A stretch of DNA of 64,000 nt from Acanthococcus lagerstroemiae. Lineage: Eukaryota > Arthropoda > Insecta > Hemiptera > Eriococcidae. A program made the position numbers and the translations under genes. Below the pieces are notes generated by a model, which saw nothing but the letters and a program-made list of their open reading frames with translations, did not search any database and was not told the DNA's origin. How positions within the stretch are numbered: position 1 is the first letter of the stretch; the number at the start of each line of letters is the position of its first letter. Location of the stretch: positions 24,665,399 to 24,729,398 of the forward strand of contig CM063108.1 in NCBI GenBank assembly GCA_031841125.1, written 5' to 3'. Positions 22,421 to 35,090 of this stretch are shown here, piece after piece.

Positions 22421-22424
22421 AAAT

Positions 22425-22665
22425 GAAGGGTAAAAAAAAATCAAAACTGGCATTTGCCATTTTACTTCAAGGGCGCAAATAGGCAAAATATTGTACACGG
22501 TTGCAGGAATACCTCTGCTGTGCCTGTGAATGTGCGATATGTATAACATACCCCGCGCTCACAAGCGCAGCAAAGATATTCCTGCATCCATGTATAGTAT
22601 TTTGCCTATTTGCGCCCTTGAAGTAAAATGGCAAATGTGAGTTTTGACTTTTACCATTCAAATAT
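22425..22665. mobile_element. Palindromic foldback MITE, about 240 bp
   Basis: The left arm (CATTTGCCATTTTACTTCAA and onward, from 22,450) and the right arm (reverse complement, ending about 22,640) match for about 60 bp with few differences, including GGGCGCAAATAGGCAAAATA and TGCAGGAATA. Pairing extends outward through TCAAAACT to GGTAAAA near both edges. The unpaired loop is about 60 bp. No reliable TSD. Confidence 0.88.
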
Positions 22666-22959
22666 TTGAGTCGATAACTCATTTAAAAAAAAAAAATTGA
22701 AGCCGATATAATATTTTTATAATTTATTTCTTGTTGATAGTTTAATATAATAATAATTAGAACTTTTAATTTAACAACAAAATTTTTTGTTAATGGTTTT
22801 AATAATATTGATATTAATTAATTTCGTTACATTTAATTTTCATTAATTTTATTTAAACATTTTTATTATTTATTTTATTAATTTAAAATATAGTAAGTAA
22901 AATTAAGAAACGATTTAAGTCTTTAAAAACTTGAGTTAACAGACGAAAAAGTTGCGTAT

Positions 22960-23169
22960 ACAGGGTTAGTCAGTTTTCCTTCAGCCATAGGAAAACTCTG
23001 TTACAATGAAGATCTGTTATCGGTTTCGTTGCTATTCATGAATCGCGTGTAGCGCGCATAACTGATAACAGAACGAACTGTACATTTTGGTAGATAACAC
23101 ATTGAGTCATACTTTGTTCAGCCTAACGGAGTTTTCCTATATGGCGGAAGGAAAACTGACTAACCCTGT
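22960..23169. mobile_element. TIR element, 210 bp, possible 4-bp TSD
   Basis: Left end ACAGGGTTAGTCAGTTTTCC and right end GGAAAACTGACTAACCCTGT are perfect 20-bp inverted repeats. Pairing continues imperfectly through CTTC(A/C)GCCATA(G/T)AGGAAAACT. GTAT flanks both sides (22,956-22,959 and 23,170-23,173). It has no coding capacity. A 4-bp duplication argues against hAT; the superfamily is unassigned. Confidence 0.88.
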
Positions 23170-23173
23170 GTAT

Positions 23174-26040
23174 CTTGCCTCTGGATTTTTCAGTGTTTTT
23201 TTTTTATCAACTCGCTGAATCTTTTTAAATTTTCTTTTTTCTTTGTTTTATTTTATTCATTATCTATTAATTTCTTCTGTGCTTTTAAAAATCATGCAAG
23301 CTTTATTAAAACTTATAGTCAGCCGTTCTTGGGATTCGTTTGGACCCACCAGAATCTTTTAAAAATCTATTACTAGATACTTTCAAAACTCACTTAGAGC
23401 CTGTCGAGGTTTAATGAGATGCCTATGCTTCAAATAATTTGTTTATTACAAAGAACGTACCTTATATTTGACATGAGTAACACTATCGACTCTACTGCCT
23501 TTTTTTATTTTTCCTATTCGATATTTTCTCAGAAATTTGCTGGCTATCAAACACGTGAAAATTTTTCCTAGTGATTAGTAATAAATTTCTGCCTTATTAT
23601 GAAAACCAACTTGCTATTTGTTGTTGACTGCGAATCATTTAGCTTGCTACAACGAAGGAAATCCGGGAATTCAGGTCCCTTTTCATTTTGTATATTTTAT
23701 CGCTATTTTTTATCATTTTGAGGAATCAATAGGGCATAAAGACTTAGAAGAAATGCAGAAAGACATGAGGCATGAAGACACTAGGTGTAAGAAATAAAGT
23801 CATATTGGTCTTGTATCAGTCAATTCAGGCATATTAATCTTATCAGGCACACAGGTCGTATATGTTTTATCAACCTATTTGAAAGCTTAGAAACCACTTT
23901 AGTTATGTTTATTTTTTTCTTCTGTGTTCTCGTTGCTTATTAGTTCGATCATTGGTTGGCTGTTCCTTTTTCTAATTCTTATATTGTCAACACTTTCCAC
24001 ACTAATAACACATCAACCAGAAGTCAATAACGAAGACTGGTCCACCAGATCATTACCAGCAACCAATCAGAACGCAAGACATGACAAATCAATTCACGAT
24101 ACGGTACTATCTTAACTAATAACGTTGATCTAATTACAGACATGCGTTTTCTTCAGGAGCTAGAAGTGATTGATGGAATAACACCTGGAAAGTTCTGATA
24201 AAAATACTATGTTTTAAAAATGAACTTCTTAAAAACTCCGAGAACTATGGATAACTTTTTCACTTACACCTGAAAACCAACTGTGAATTCAGAAGTACTT
24301 TGTTGTATGGTACTGGTCTTTTGCATGTACTAGTGGGTTGCTTAAAGCCTCAGCTCGATTTATACACTGGCCCTCTCAATTTTTTGTTGATATCTCACTT
24401 CTTCCCTTCAACGTTTGCTTCATAATGCATATTATTACTTCCTCAAGAGTACACTGTGTGTAGTCAAAGAGAATAATAAACATTAGCGGTAATAACAATT
24501 CGAACGCGTTCGTTGCAAACAGATTGCCTTGATTAGCAATCTGTTACAGTGTGTGAAGACTATTCCGAAGACATTGTCAGACTGCCTTTCAGAGGTACCC
24601 AGTTAGTTAGCAAAGTTAGCTTTTTGCGAACGAGTAAGCCTTTAATTAACACTTCAGAGCGACGCGACGCCTCGTGCAGTTGGATAAACTGTACAGAAGG
24701 GACGCCAGCGCCATTCATCTATCGCGCAAAGTAATCGAAATCGAGCCGTAATTTCTCACAGATCAGTCTGTGTCCGACCTAAGGCGTCAACGTTGACCGC
24801 AAGCCATCAATCACCCGACTCGGGTGTCTGCCTTCACCTCGGCTGACTAATGAAGTTTTAATGCGTCAAAGGTGTTTCTGCAAATCAAACGCCGGAGAAG
24901 GAAAGAGAATGAAAAAAAAAAGTAAAGCGAAACATCTGCAGTCTAATTTGAGGTTTGCTTCCGTTTGGCGCGGCGTACGGCAATTTTTCCATCATGGGGT
25001 CGCTGACGATTATCACGAACTCGGTTCACCTAAAATTATGTACAGAAGTTACAATTATGAACCACCCTAACTTTTTTCTCAATAACTAGGCTAAGAATTA
25101 TCCGATTTTAATGAGCAATGTGCCAAAGGCGAGGCTTATATAGTCTAGTTTTAGGGATCAAGAAAGAAAAATTTCAATTTAGTAATTTCCCCCGCTACCA
25201 CAGTTTTTGTCAAATTGAAAAATGAGGTACTGATATGGACCTAAGTATAAAGATGATGACCGTCAACTGGGTATCTTGGAACAGTCGCGTAATTTGGGAT
25301 GTACCAACAGGCTTACACAGTATCCATGAATTTCAACCGTGCACTGCTCATGCTCATAAGTGACCGAAGAGGTTCAGGGACTAGCTTAAGTGTGCAGGTC
25401 AAGTAGCTCTTACGCATGTCTGCTGGTGTGTTTCAAAATACCCCATTTGACGGCACTTTTAAAAAATTCCAAAAAATCACCAAAAAATACAAAATTATTA
25501 TCACGAGTAGTATTTACAAATGTAGAAATCCCTTTCAGTTACTCAACATTTGATATGAGCCCACTCTGTTGATACCTACGAGTACAGTAAAGCCAATCAT
25601 TTCCGTATCTGCTATCTTCATACAGTTCCCCGCAGATGAAGCATTCCCAATCTTTATCGATATTTTGTGAGACCATTAGGGGAAGCGGCTCATCAACATT
25701 GTCAGCGTCCGTTTATTTTTCAGAAGCATCTTCTTTCTCGGCATCCTGAGTTGAAAAAAAAATGAATTTTAGGTGATAAATTTCGCTGGTCCATTTTTAT
25801 AGCAACCTCGAAAAATATGGCTTATTTTCTACAAAAAATGAAAAATTTGATCCTAAATGTAATGCTTTTGAAATATCATATGTATCATTGACTTTTACTC
25901 CTTCCAATTATTTCCACATTTAATAATCTTTGAAATACATGAACTTAACAAATTTTAAAAATGTGAGTTGTAACATGGTGAAAAACAAACAAATTTACCC
26001 AACGTCTACAGAATTGAGCCGGAGCCCCGAAAACTAGATA
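23174..26040. other. No recognised gene
   Basis: A+T-rich. 23,280-23,430 carries the inverted relative of 20,041-20,330 (AAAACTTATAGTC, GGATTCGTTTGGACCCACCA). Open frames of about 60 codons at 23,924, 24,549 and 24,861 have no recognisable family. No tRNA or element ends seen. Confidence 0.45.
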
Positions 26041-26043
26041 GAA

Positions 26044-26285
26044 TAATTGGACGTTGTTTAACAAAAGGGAACTAACACACATTTGTAAACAAAATGAGTT
26101 ATTAGTATCGTTGGAAAGAGCGTAAAACGTAGAATTTTTCAAAATTGGGCCCCCGATTCAAAAATGTGTACTCACGTTGGAAAATGCTTATCAATTCTAC
26201 ATGGTTCTTGAACTTCGAATCACGTGTTCTCAAAAAGCGGATTTTGTGGGTTAGTTCTCTTTTGTTAAACAGCGTCCAATTTTGT
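26044..26285. mobile_element. Foldback element, about 240 bp
   Basis: AATTGGACGTTGTTTAACAA (26,045) followed by AAGGGAACTAAC pairs with the reverse complement at the right end (GTTAGTTCTCTTTTGTTAAA, then CAGCGTCCAATT to about 26,282). The arms are about 38 bp with a few mismatches. Non-coding. TSD not resolved. Confidence 0.75.
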
Positions 26286-26299
26286 TTCAGTGGCTAGTA

Positions 26300-29200
26300 A
26301 CGTGTTTCGGGATTAGTTCACCAGGAGCGCTAATGATGATATTATTCCTTAGTCCCTCGACTAGCAGGTTGCCTCTCGCCAATGTTCTGTCTCGTGTGCT
26401 AATCTTTTCATTTTTAAGAAGGGTTGAACTTTGTATCCTTCGTTATCTGTTTTTCAGAGCCCATTTTTTGCCTTCTTATCCAGTTTTTTCCCTGTACTAT
26501 TTCCTATAGCAGTGACAATAATGTCCCTTATGCCTCACATTATGACCTACCTATCATTTCAACTGCACTCTTCACAATTATATTCTAGATTTCTCTTTCC
26601 CTTCCTGTTCATCTCAGGATTTTTTCTTTCCATTTAATTTTCAACATTTTCTGACAATACCACTTTTCAAAAGTTTCTATCCTTTTTTCTTTCTTGTGTT
26701 CCTATTGTCCAGATCTTACATCCATACAATGCTATACTCCATGTATACTTCCAAATCTACATTTGCACTACTTTTTTCTTTTTCTTTTTTAAAGCCCCCT
26801 TAGCTTGTTCTAATGTTCTCTTTATTCCTGTTTTACTTCTTCCATCTTACGTTATCTGCCTACCTTAATGTTCAAATTCTTTTAACTCCTTTATTTTTTC
26901 ACCTCTAATTTCCATATTTTTTATTAGATTTTGTTCCCATCTGCTGACTATCGTCATTTTTGTGTTATTCTTATTCATCTTCATCTTATATTTTATTTTC
27001 AATTTTTCATCCAACTTGTTCGAAGTTTTCATCAGGTGTTCTTTACTTCATTCCACTATTGCATAGGAATGGGAAAAATTGATAATTTTTCTTTTCGATT
27101 ATAATCGATTAAAGACCGCATCTTATCGATTATAATCGATTAAAATCAATAATTTTTGGGGTAAACTTGATGTTTTTTTTATTTTTTTCCTTTTTTTGGT
27201 ATCTTGATGCTGAATTTATTAGGGTAGGTCACTACCAAGTACATAATTTAATAAAGTGGTATAATCATTTTTGTAAAATAAAACCATCGCCTAAATGAAA
27301 AGAGCAACAAAAAAAAGATTAAATTATTACAGAATTTATTATTTTTTTTTTTTTAAAGAAGCTAATGATCGATTATCATTGATAAGTGAGCTTTCTTATC
27401 GATAATCGAACAGGTAGCTGCTTATTGATTATAATCGAAGGGTTTCCTGTCCCTAATTTGCTATGTCCTCTAAATACCCTATAATTCTAACTGTCTAACC
27501 TTGTATTTTCACCCCTGATTTCCTTTTATTCTTTTATTCATTTCTTCAATACGGCATTCTTACTATAAACAGATAAAACAATAGTGCTGACAGAAAGCAA
27601 ACTTGTCTCACTCTTTTTTTAGATTTTTGCTTCTCCCACGTCGTCCTCTATTTGTATTTGAGCCCTTTGATCCTTATATAAGTTCCATATTAGTCTTCTT
27701 TAACTCCTATAGGCCTTCTATACTTGGAACATTTTTGACTATTCAATATTATCAAAAGATTTTTCTAAGCTTACAAGCACTACATATTATGTGTCAACCT
27801 TTTCTTCATTTTTTATTCTTTTTTTTTTTTACTCTAATTAAAGCCTCAATCACGAAATTGCTTTCCTAGTTTCTCTACCTTTTCTGAATCCAAACTAATC
27901 TTCTCGCACCCTTTCTTCCATTTTATTTTGTATTCTCTTGTGTGTTATCTTTGCTAGAATCTTTAATGCATTCAACATTCAAAAATCACTATTTTAGAGT
28001 CATAATTAATCTGATTTTCGAGAAATCTATTGCCATTGCTTCTTCTCCATGCATTCTGCAAATTAATTCATATAAATTTTTTTAAACTACTTCTCCTGCA
28101 TCCCCCCCCCCCATTATTTACTCAGAGCTTTATCAAATTCTGATCTCAAAATAGGGTCTCCTCTTTCTTCATTCTCTACACTGTCCTCTCTTTCCATACA
28201 TTGACCTATGCCTGCAATATTCTTACATTTTACATCGTTTTTCAACATATGTCAACCTGTCTTTTTCAGAGTCTAGTGGTTTTCCTTTTTCAGCCATTAA
28301 ATTATTTGTTCTCTTTCCTTTTGCTCCAAAATATCTTTTTTTTATCTGCCTGATCTGGTTTTCCAGCTTTCATTTGCTCCTCACTTTTCTCATAATTTTG
28401 ACTGCCTTCTTACATTCTCGTTATTCGATTTCGTAAAGCCTTATATTTTTCCTTACTTTCTCTATCATTAGCTTGTTTATATGTTCTTCCTTCTTTCTTC
28501 CATTGACTCTAATATCTCATTTTCCATTCCAGGTTTTCTCCTTTCTGTTGTTTGAGTACCTAATTTCTTCCTACTGCTAAATTTATTGCTTTCTTTAATG
28601 CTATCCACACCTCTTCAATATCATTTCTTTCCTTTGATTTACAAACTTCTTCCTTTACTTCTTTCTGATAATCTTTCTTCTCTTTTCTTTACCTCTTTCA
28701 ATAACTCCAAATTCCATTTCGTTTTTACTTTCTTCTTATTCATCGTTCTAAATTTGAACCTACATTTCTTTACTTTTGAATTGTGATCACTATCTACATT
28801 CGCTCCTGGGTGGTCTTAGAATCCGATCTTTGATTTTTCTATCTTCTTCTCGTCATAATGTAATCTGTTTGATATCTTCTTTCATCTTCTGGGCTTTTCC
28901 AAGTGTATTTGCTTCTCTTATGATTTTTAAACAGAATGTTTCCAATAACTGATTTTTATTTTTCACTAAATTCTACGAGCCTCACCCCTCTTCCATTTCG
29001 CTTTCCTAAACCATGCTCTCCGCATACTCTTTGTTCTGTCTACTCTGGCTTTCCAATCTTCTATTATAAATAAATTTTCTCTTCCTTGTACCTTGCTTAA
29101 TACTTCATAAATTTTTTCATAAATTTTCTCTACTCCTCCTTCCCTTAACTTTCTGATAAACGTGAACTATCACTAAAGATTTTAGTTTTGCGGAAATTCT

Positions 29201-29580
29201 CACCATTAATATTCTCTCACTACGAGTATGTTGAATATACCTTTGCACTCTATTCCCTACAGTCTTATTCATAATAATACTTATACCTGCTTGCCCTCTT
29301 TTCGCTGCTGTATTATTCTTTACTCCCCCATCCAAAAATTATTTTCTTCTGGCCATCTCACTTCACTAATTCGTATTATATCTTATTTTAATCTTTTCAT
29401 CTCTTTCTTTAAGTTTTCTAGCTTGCCTACCTCATTCAGTGTCCTTATACAGCATGTCCCCATTCTCAATTCTGATAGTTTCTCACTAGGTAGTCTCCGT
29501 CCGAACTTTTTATATCCGGAATTATTATTTACTTTGAGAGTTGCCATCATAATTGTGGTGGTGGAGACGCGTCCCTAGGG
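26300..29580 (-). pseudogene. Near full-length LINE (APE endonuclease plus RT), decayed
   Basis: Read right to left. The endonuclease lies at about 29,560-28,950: start MATLKVNNNSGYKKFGR, RMGTCCIRTLNEVGKLENLK (usually GTWNVRTL), RISEVRWPEENNFWMG, GISIIMNKTVGNRVQRYIQH, KVQGRENLFIIEDWKARV. A basic linker follows at 28,800-28,280. The RT is at about 28,130-26,500: QFGFRKGRETRKAI (with frameshift), a SLEKSFDNIE palm motif near 27,745, then KRVRQVCFLSALLF near 27,600, GYLEDIAN in place of (F/Y)ADD at about 27,460-27,490, and after a nested element KLKIKYKMKMNKNNTKM and YKMKM-type thumb to about 26,650. The catalytic ADD is mutated and stops are frequent. The family resembles the 'craniofacial development protein 2-like' APE-RT elements of arthropods (RTE-like). 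Confidence 0.85.
27064..27457. mobile_element. Nested MITE inside the minus-strand LINE RT
   Basis: Ends TAGGAATGGGAAA and its complement TTTCCTGTCCCTA are inverted repeats of the TAGGGA(T/C)GGG type. The interior is built of TATCGATTATAATCGATTA words, themselves palindromic. It interrupts the RT reading just after DIAN. The flanking 8-mers do not form a clean duplication. Confidence 0.65.
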
Positions 29581-29584
29581 AAGA

Positions 29585-31435
29585 ATACTGATGTAGTTTC
29601 TCCTTGCTTTTCACCAGTGTTTATCTGTCCGAGTTTCCCTTCTCCTGTGTGTATTTAATTCTTCTTTAATCCCACTCACCACGCTAAGGTAGCACTCTTA
29701 GAGCGGGGGGGGGGATGCTTTGTTCATAATTGAATTGGTTGGAACTAAATGGGGTCAAGTCCAAAAATCGCACTTTTCAGGAAGCAAAAAAAACTGCTTA
29801 TTAGAAAATTTGAAAATCGTGGAATACGTCCTTCAAGGTGGTGGTAGAGGGTTACAAGAGACAACTTTTAAGCCCGTTTTCATCGAATAAAATTTTAATA
29901 GGCTGGAGCTGAGGGGGATCAAAGTTTTTGGACTTCACCCCGTTCTGAACGATTTTTTTGCAGTTGTACGGCTCGAAATTGCCCCCTCTCCCCTTTTGTA
30001 GCCAGACATAAAGCGGTCACTTTAGTCTTGGTCTTATTCCAGTCGAGTAAAATCCCTGCTTGTAAGGAAAAAAGTTTTGAAGCTGTATTGGGAAATTGCG
30101 ATTTCGTTTTTGATAATAGCACTTTTCAGGTATAAAAATGAAAAAAGAGGGTGGTGGGCCGGAATTTTTCATTTATTTTTATTATTTACACTAAGATGCA
30201 CCATTTTCAAACAATTTCTGGAAAGAATCCATTTCTTGAAAAAATGTTATTACAAAACATTCACATAAAGCGATGTTGCCGAAAAGCACTTTCCCAGCTG
30301 TTTCACGAAATTTCGACCTCACCAGCGGATCCACGATACTTCAATACCCCATGATCCCTAAAAAAAGTAAAAACGACAAAAATAGACTTAACTCATTTTT
30401 GTTCTAACCGATTCAATTGTACCTTTTATTCTCCTATATGTATTGGAGACTTCGATTGTGTACATCGCAGGCTGTATTTACAACTAGATTTAACAAGGCG
30501 AATATTTTGTTGGCCTATATCGTTAATTCGTGATTAGTGATCTGAGTACTCCTGATTGCCGAGACTGGACGATGTTATTTTTCAGAGGTGGATACTGAGG
30601 AGACTGAGAATCCGGCGTTGTCTCTTCTATTTCGAAACTCCAAAAATGTCTCGAATTAGGCTCCGGTTTCCACGTCTTCCAGTTGGACGCTCGAGTTCCG
30701 TTAAAATAATTACTCGACTGCGTGTAACTCACACCACGTATTTTCATTATAAACCATAATTTTGACTGTTATTGCGGGATTATTTAAACATTGAGTAAGT
30801 CGGTATAGTATACCTATATATTTTGAGCGGCGCTCGGGCCGACTAGTTTAAATACTTGCGGGTTCCAGTTAGGTGTATACGAAACGTGCTGAACGAGATA
30901 AAAGAGCAAAAGCACGGTAATGGTATAATTTCGGTGTCGTATACAATCATCTCGTAGAAGCCTTCAGCCTCTTTAGGTATGCAAGCACGTAGGCCGCAGT
31001 CGAGTCGCTTGACTTCTGATACTGTCGCATCGCGGTCGCGGTCACGAGCAGCGCACGAACAACACTTTTGGTAGTTAAGCCTTAACGCGTTTCTCGGTAC
31101 GTCAGTATCAAAAAATCTAGATTTTTTTGTGATTTATACCTTGAAGTAGTTGGACACCGCTGCTGTTCTAGTTCAAAATTCCGTTCGGAGAAGAGAACGA
31201 CATCCTCAGTTATATGAAACTGTCACAGTGCTGGATAGAGCTGGAGTTACAAACGTGTTCACGTTGCAAGCGGGAAGACTTTTTAAAGAACTTCAAAAAC
31301 TTCTTGGCCATCGGAACTTGCGGACAGCATCCCTAATAACTAAGTTTTTGGAAAAAGTTAACTTACACAGGGCTGTAACCAGCCCCCTTGTGTCGGGGAA
31401 AAATCAGATTTTTCCTTGAACTTGTGACGCCTTCT
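29585..31435. other. No recognised gene; contains one inverted repeat
   Basis: The left part (to about 29,700) is probably the 5' leader of the minus LINE. An inverted pair GGGGT(C/G)AAGTCCAAAAA lies at 29,752 and 29,925-29,941. A minus-strand frame at 30,747-30,523 and a plus frame at 31,150-31,419 are open but unrecognised. No splice-supported exon structure is visible. Confidence 0.4.
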
Positions 31436-31439
31436 CCAG

Positions 31440-32175
31440 TTTAGAAGTTGTCTATCCAAATAGCAATTTGTAATCTGGAGACAGTTTTTCGGAAGAGCTC
31501 CACTGATCAGCAGCCGAGCCATCGACGTATGTTCTTTAATCGCTTGTCGATCGATCTTTTTCAGCTAATCCTGCCCTCCATAATTATCCGTAGTGACCGC
31601 AGTGACTTGTATTTCTCTCCGTGAAGTATATGCCCCAGATATATCTTTCGCCGTCTCCATGGTGACCAGGAACTCAGCATCTCCCATTCTATGTATTACT
31701 TCTACATTTGGTACTTTCTAAACCCAGGCTGTTCGTGATGTCCTGCGAGTTCTATTGTCTGTAATCGTTTTTCCGTGACCTCATTCGGGGTCCTACTCTC
31801 TTAGCCGTACATCAAAACGGGAAAACATGACATCGCACCATTCTCATTCTTAGCTCCAAGTTCAATCCCAAGTGTGTGAGAAGATTCCGCCTGTTTAAGA
31901 AAACACTTCTTCCTTGTTCAATTCTGTTGCGGATTTCGTACTTACTGTCGTAATTTTCTCTGAGTGTCGTCTCAAGCTATTTAAAGTTAGGCACTTATTC
32001 TATGCTTTCGCCGCTGATCCAAAACTCTGAGTTAACAGGTTTCTTCGAGAGCACGATCATGTTTGTTTTTGAGGTGTTCAATAAAAAACCGAATTACTCG
32101 CTGTCTTGGACAACGGTGTTCATCATCTGCTGCAGTTTCATTCAATTTTAGCCGTGATCTCCGTGTCATCTTAGA
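31440..32175 (-). pseudogene. LINE fragment: RT palm end and C-terminal domain
   Basis: Read right to left from the Asp-Asp (DDTEIT) at 32,170-32,153. It continues with LQQMMNTVVQDSE, TSKTNMIVLSKKPVNSEFW, YDSKYEIRNRIEQ, PVLMYG and NEVTEKRLQ, KYQM and VIHRMGDAEFLVT, GAYTSRR, and finally the conserved IRRWLG and LFRKTVSRLQIAIWIDN near 31,520-31,440. This is the standard order of the end of an arthropod APE-type LINE RT: primer-grip region, then the 'RI..R...F' and 'LYG.E.W' blocks, then the terminal block. Several stops and frameshifts separate the blocks. The 5' portion beyond 32,175 is missing or too decayed to read. Confidence 0.82.
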
Positions 32176-32179
32176 GGGG

Positions 32180-32880
32180 ATTTCCTCCTCCTAGGCGAAC
32201 AAACCGAGTTGCCAGAGGAGAAATGGCTCCAATTAGCACTCCCTGATTGCAGCTGTGTGACTGTACTGGATTGCGCACTGGCACCCGAAGTTTCCAACTG
32301 AAAATCTACAATTGGTATGGTATTGCGCTGTAATGTTAACGGAACGACGCAATGGTTGTTGAGATCAGTGGCTAATGGAGATTACCCCGAACGTCCTCCG
32401 GCATAGCTCCAGAAAATTAAATTCGCGTATAGCTTGTGTGTTGCTTGAGTTTGGAATGAACGTGGCTGACATCTAATGGCGAAATACAATAAGCTAATTT
32501 ATAATAATTAGCTTCAATAAGAAATGTACAGTTACGTTCGGTACTTTCCGATTTTTGTAACCTCAGAGTTGATCGAGAATAGCCATTTTTTGAACCGAAT
32601 TCTCCACATGACAGACCAGAAATTAAAATGATTATGAAAATAAAATGCCTGCTGACATGTTCCTGAAACGAGATTCATCTTTTTGGTTCTCGTGTAAAAG
32701 GACAGCAGATTTCGATATGTGTTTCTTAGTGTGAGTGCGCGGATGTGCAGCGTTTGTGGCTACATCAGCGCTCTCTACATTTCATTTCAAATCCCAATTT
32801 TGTTATTCATATATCAAATTCATTGTTTTTAGGGTTTTTGCCAAACAAAATACCCCGCTGCCTGTTCACTTTATTGCAGT
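32180..32880. other. No recognised gene
   Basis: It may hold the decayed upstream part of the LINE at 31,440-32,175, but I could not read RT motifs in it. No other feature. Confidence 0.4.
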
Positions 32881-32885
32881 TTAGG

Positions 32886-33010
32886 CTAGTGACGTAGCCA
32901 GCCTAGTATTCGAGGGGGGGGGGGGAGTTGAAGGAGGCGCTAAAATTTGAAAAAATCGCAATTCCATGAAATCGCTGTGAGGGGTCCAGTTCCTCTGGCG
33001 ACACCACTAG
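32886..33010. mobile_element. Short hAT-like MITE of the CAGTGGCGTAGCC group, degraded
   Basis: It begins CTAGTGACGTAGCCAGCC followed by a G12 run and ends CTGGCGACACCACTAG, an inverted-repeat pair. Length about 125 bp. No clean TSD. Confidence 0.6.
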
Positions 33011-35090
33011 TTCAGATTTATGCTTAAACGAGTTTGCCATCAATGTTAGCTTAAGTTTGCCATCAATGTTAGCCTAATGTTCCAACGGTTCATCATTCCA
33101 ACGCGTGATTAAGATATTGCGTAACATAAAAGATGAAAGAAAATGGACTTTCCATTAGGGCTCTATAGTTACACATAGGTACAATCGATCTGCTATTTTG
33201 TTTGTCGGAAGCAGTTTTAAAAATCAACTTAATCTCAAAAATTGCTAATTTTTTAACCCTTCGATTAAAAATTTGTATTTGACGCTCTAACTTTAGTCTA
33301 GTAGCGCATGAAAATCATTATTTATCAATTTTGATAATTAATTTTCATCATTTAACATAAATTCATTTTGAAAATATAGAATGTAAGAAGATTTTAAATA
33401 TTATTTTGATTGTTGAATTACATTGTTTTTTGTGATGTTTAGTTTTAATTTTCGTATAGAAACCAAAATATAATCAAATGTTAGAAAAATTGACCATAGA
33501 TCTTTACTTCCGTGTATGGCGATTGCGTTATTGAAGAATCAGTTTAATTTTCGTCTTATTTATTTATTTTATAGCATTTTGTTAATAATAGTATGTAAAC
33601 GAATTGTAAAATGGAATGGGTCTTTAGGTTCATTTCAGTTCGGCTGGGAAAAGTATTTTCTAAACGACACTAGTTCATTATTCGTTTTTTTCGTGGCGCA
33701 TCGCCCCCCCCCCCACGCACCTCTGTTTATTGAAAAATTCTTTAGGTTTGACATTTTGGAAAAATATTTTTTTTCTTAGCTCTCAAGGGTGTTACGAACG
33801 TATAAATATGGACTTTGCGAGACCATATGACACCAGTTAAATACAATATATGAGTTCATTTCGCGATGTAGATTGAAGAACTCAGAAAGTTATTCCAGAA
33901 AGTGAGTGGGAAGAGGTGACTTAACTTAGTTGAAGATATATTGATTTTCCAAGTCGCTGAATTCGCTTTTGAGAATGATCCAGTTGGATCCCATCAAGCG
34001 AGACTCGTACCAACTAATTCAGTCAAGTTAGGGCAAAAGAAGATCCATCCTGGACACAATTTCTTTATAGAATTTTTTTAAATTTCATTCAGAATGCACC
34101 GTTGAATATGAGAGGGGGAAGTTCCAACTGTCGAATGCTCGCGTCTCCCCCAGTTGTTATACACAGCTCCCCAAAATCAATGTTTTATATTTTACTTGGA
34201 AAATGAGTATCTTAGGATATAAATATCATAGTGATAAAATGTTCTCCTTAAAATCCTTGGTGAAATGATACCACATAGTGTATGTTTGCCTCAACCGTAA
34301 CGATGGACTGGAGAGTTCAAAATAGCCCTTCATCGTGCTATGCATTAATAACATATACCTTGTGAGTAAAATTGTCGAATTTAGGACATTTCTCTTTTTT
34401 TCCCACTTCTACGAGCAGAAAAGGGGGCCGAACACTTTTAGAACTGCTTTCCTATCCCTAGAACACAAAACTTGGTGGTAAAAAAATGAACATACAAGAA
34501 CTACTGGGAACTTACGTACAAAAGATCCTTCAATTTACAAAGTGGACGAAGCTTTTACTCGTCTAATGTCGATGATCTGAGTAAAAAAACCATGTTTTTC
34601 CTTTTCCTCAACACTAACATTTACAAGGAAGGACACGCATTATAAAAACTAATGTATTCCTTTCAGTTACAAGCTCTTGGCAATAGTTTTTTCAATTTCT
34701 ACGTAACAGTGGCACATAGTTCTAGTACCATTTTTTTTTAATCTCGCGAGGGGCCAAGGCTCCAACCGGCGACCCGTCCGGAACTTTCTCTGATGGCTCT
34801 TTGTATTTTTCAAAAAACATAAAAATAAAAATCAGGTTGTCTCGTCTTCACTACCTAACATACCTTCGAGTAGGTTTAGCGCGGGGCAGGGAGGAGAACT
34901 CACAGTTTTAAAATTACATCATGCATACGAAATACATATTATACAAATGAAAATATTTACTATCATAAGCTAAACTATAACTACTGTCTGCCATCTGTCG
35001 ACCAGTCAATCAGTGTCTCAGTCAGCTTGAGATTGTCTATTGTCTCCTTTAATTTCACGACATATTCCTATCAGCTTCCATCTTCCTTCC
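33011..35090. other. No recognised gene
   Basis: A+T-rich. A 19-bp direct repeat (GTTTGCCATCAATGTTAGC) occurs at about 33,031 and 33,054. A C11 run lies at 33,704. No protein or RNA family is visible. Confidence 0.45.

Noticed and set aside
30523..30747. Minus-strand 74-codon frame with Trp/Pro-rich peptide
   Set aside because: The peptide looks protein-like but I recognise no family and see no neighbouring exon.
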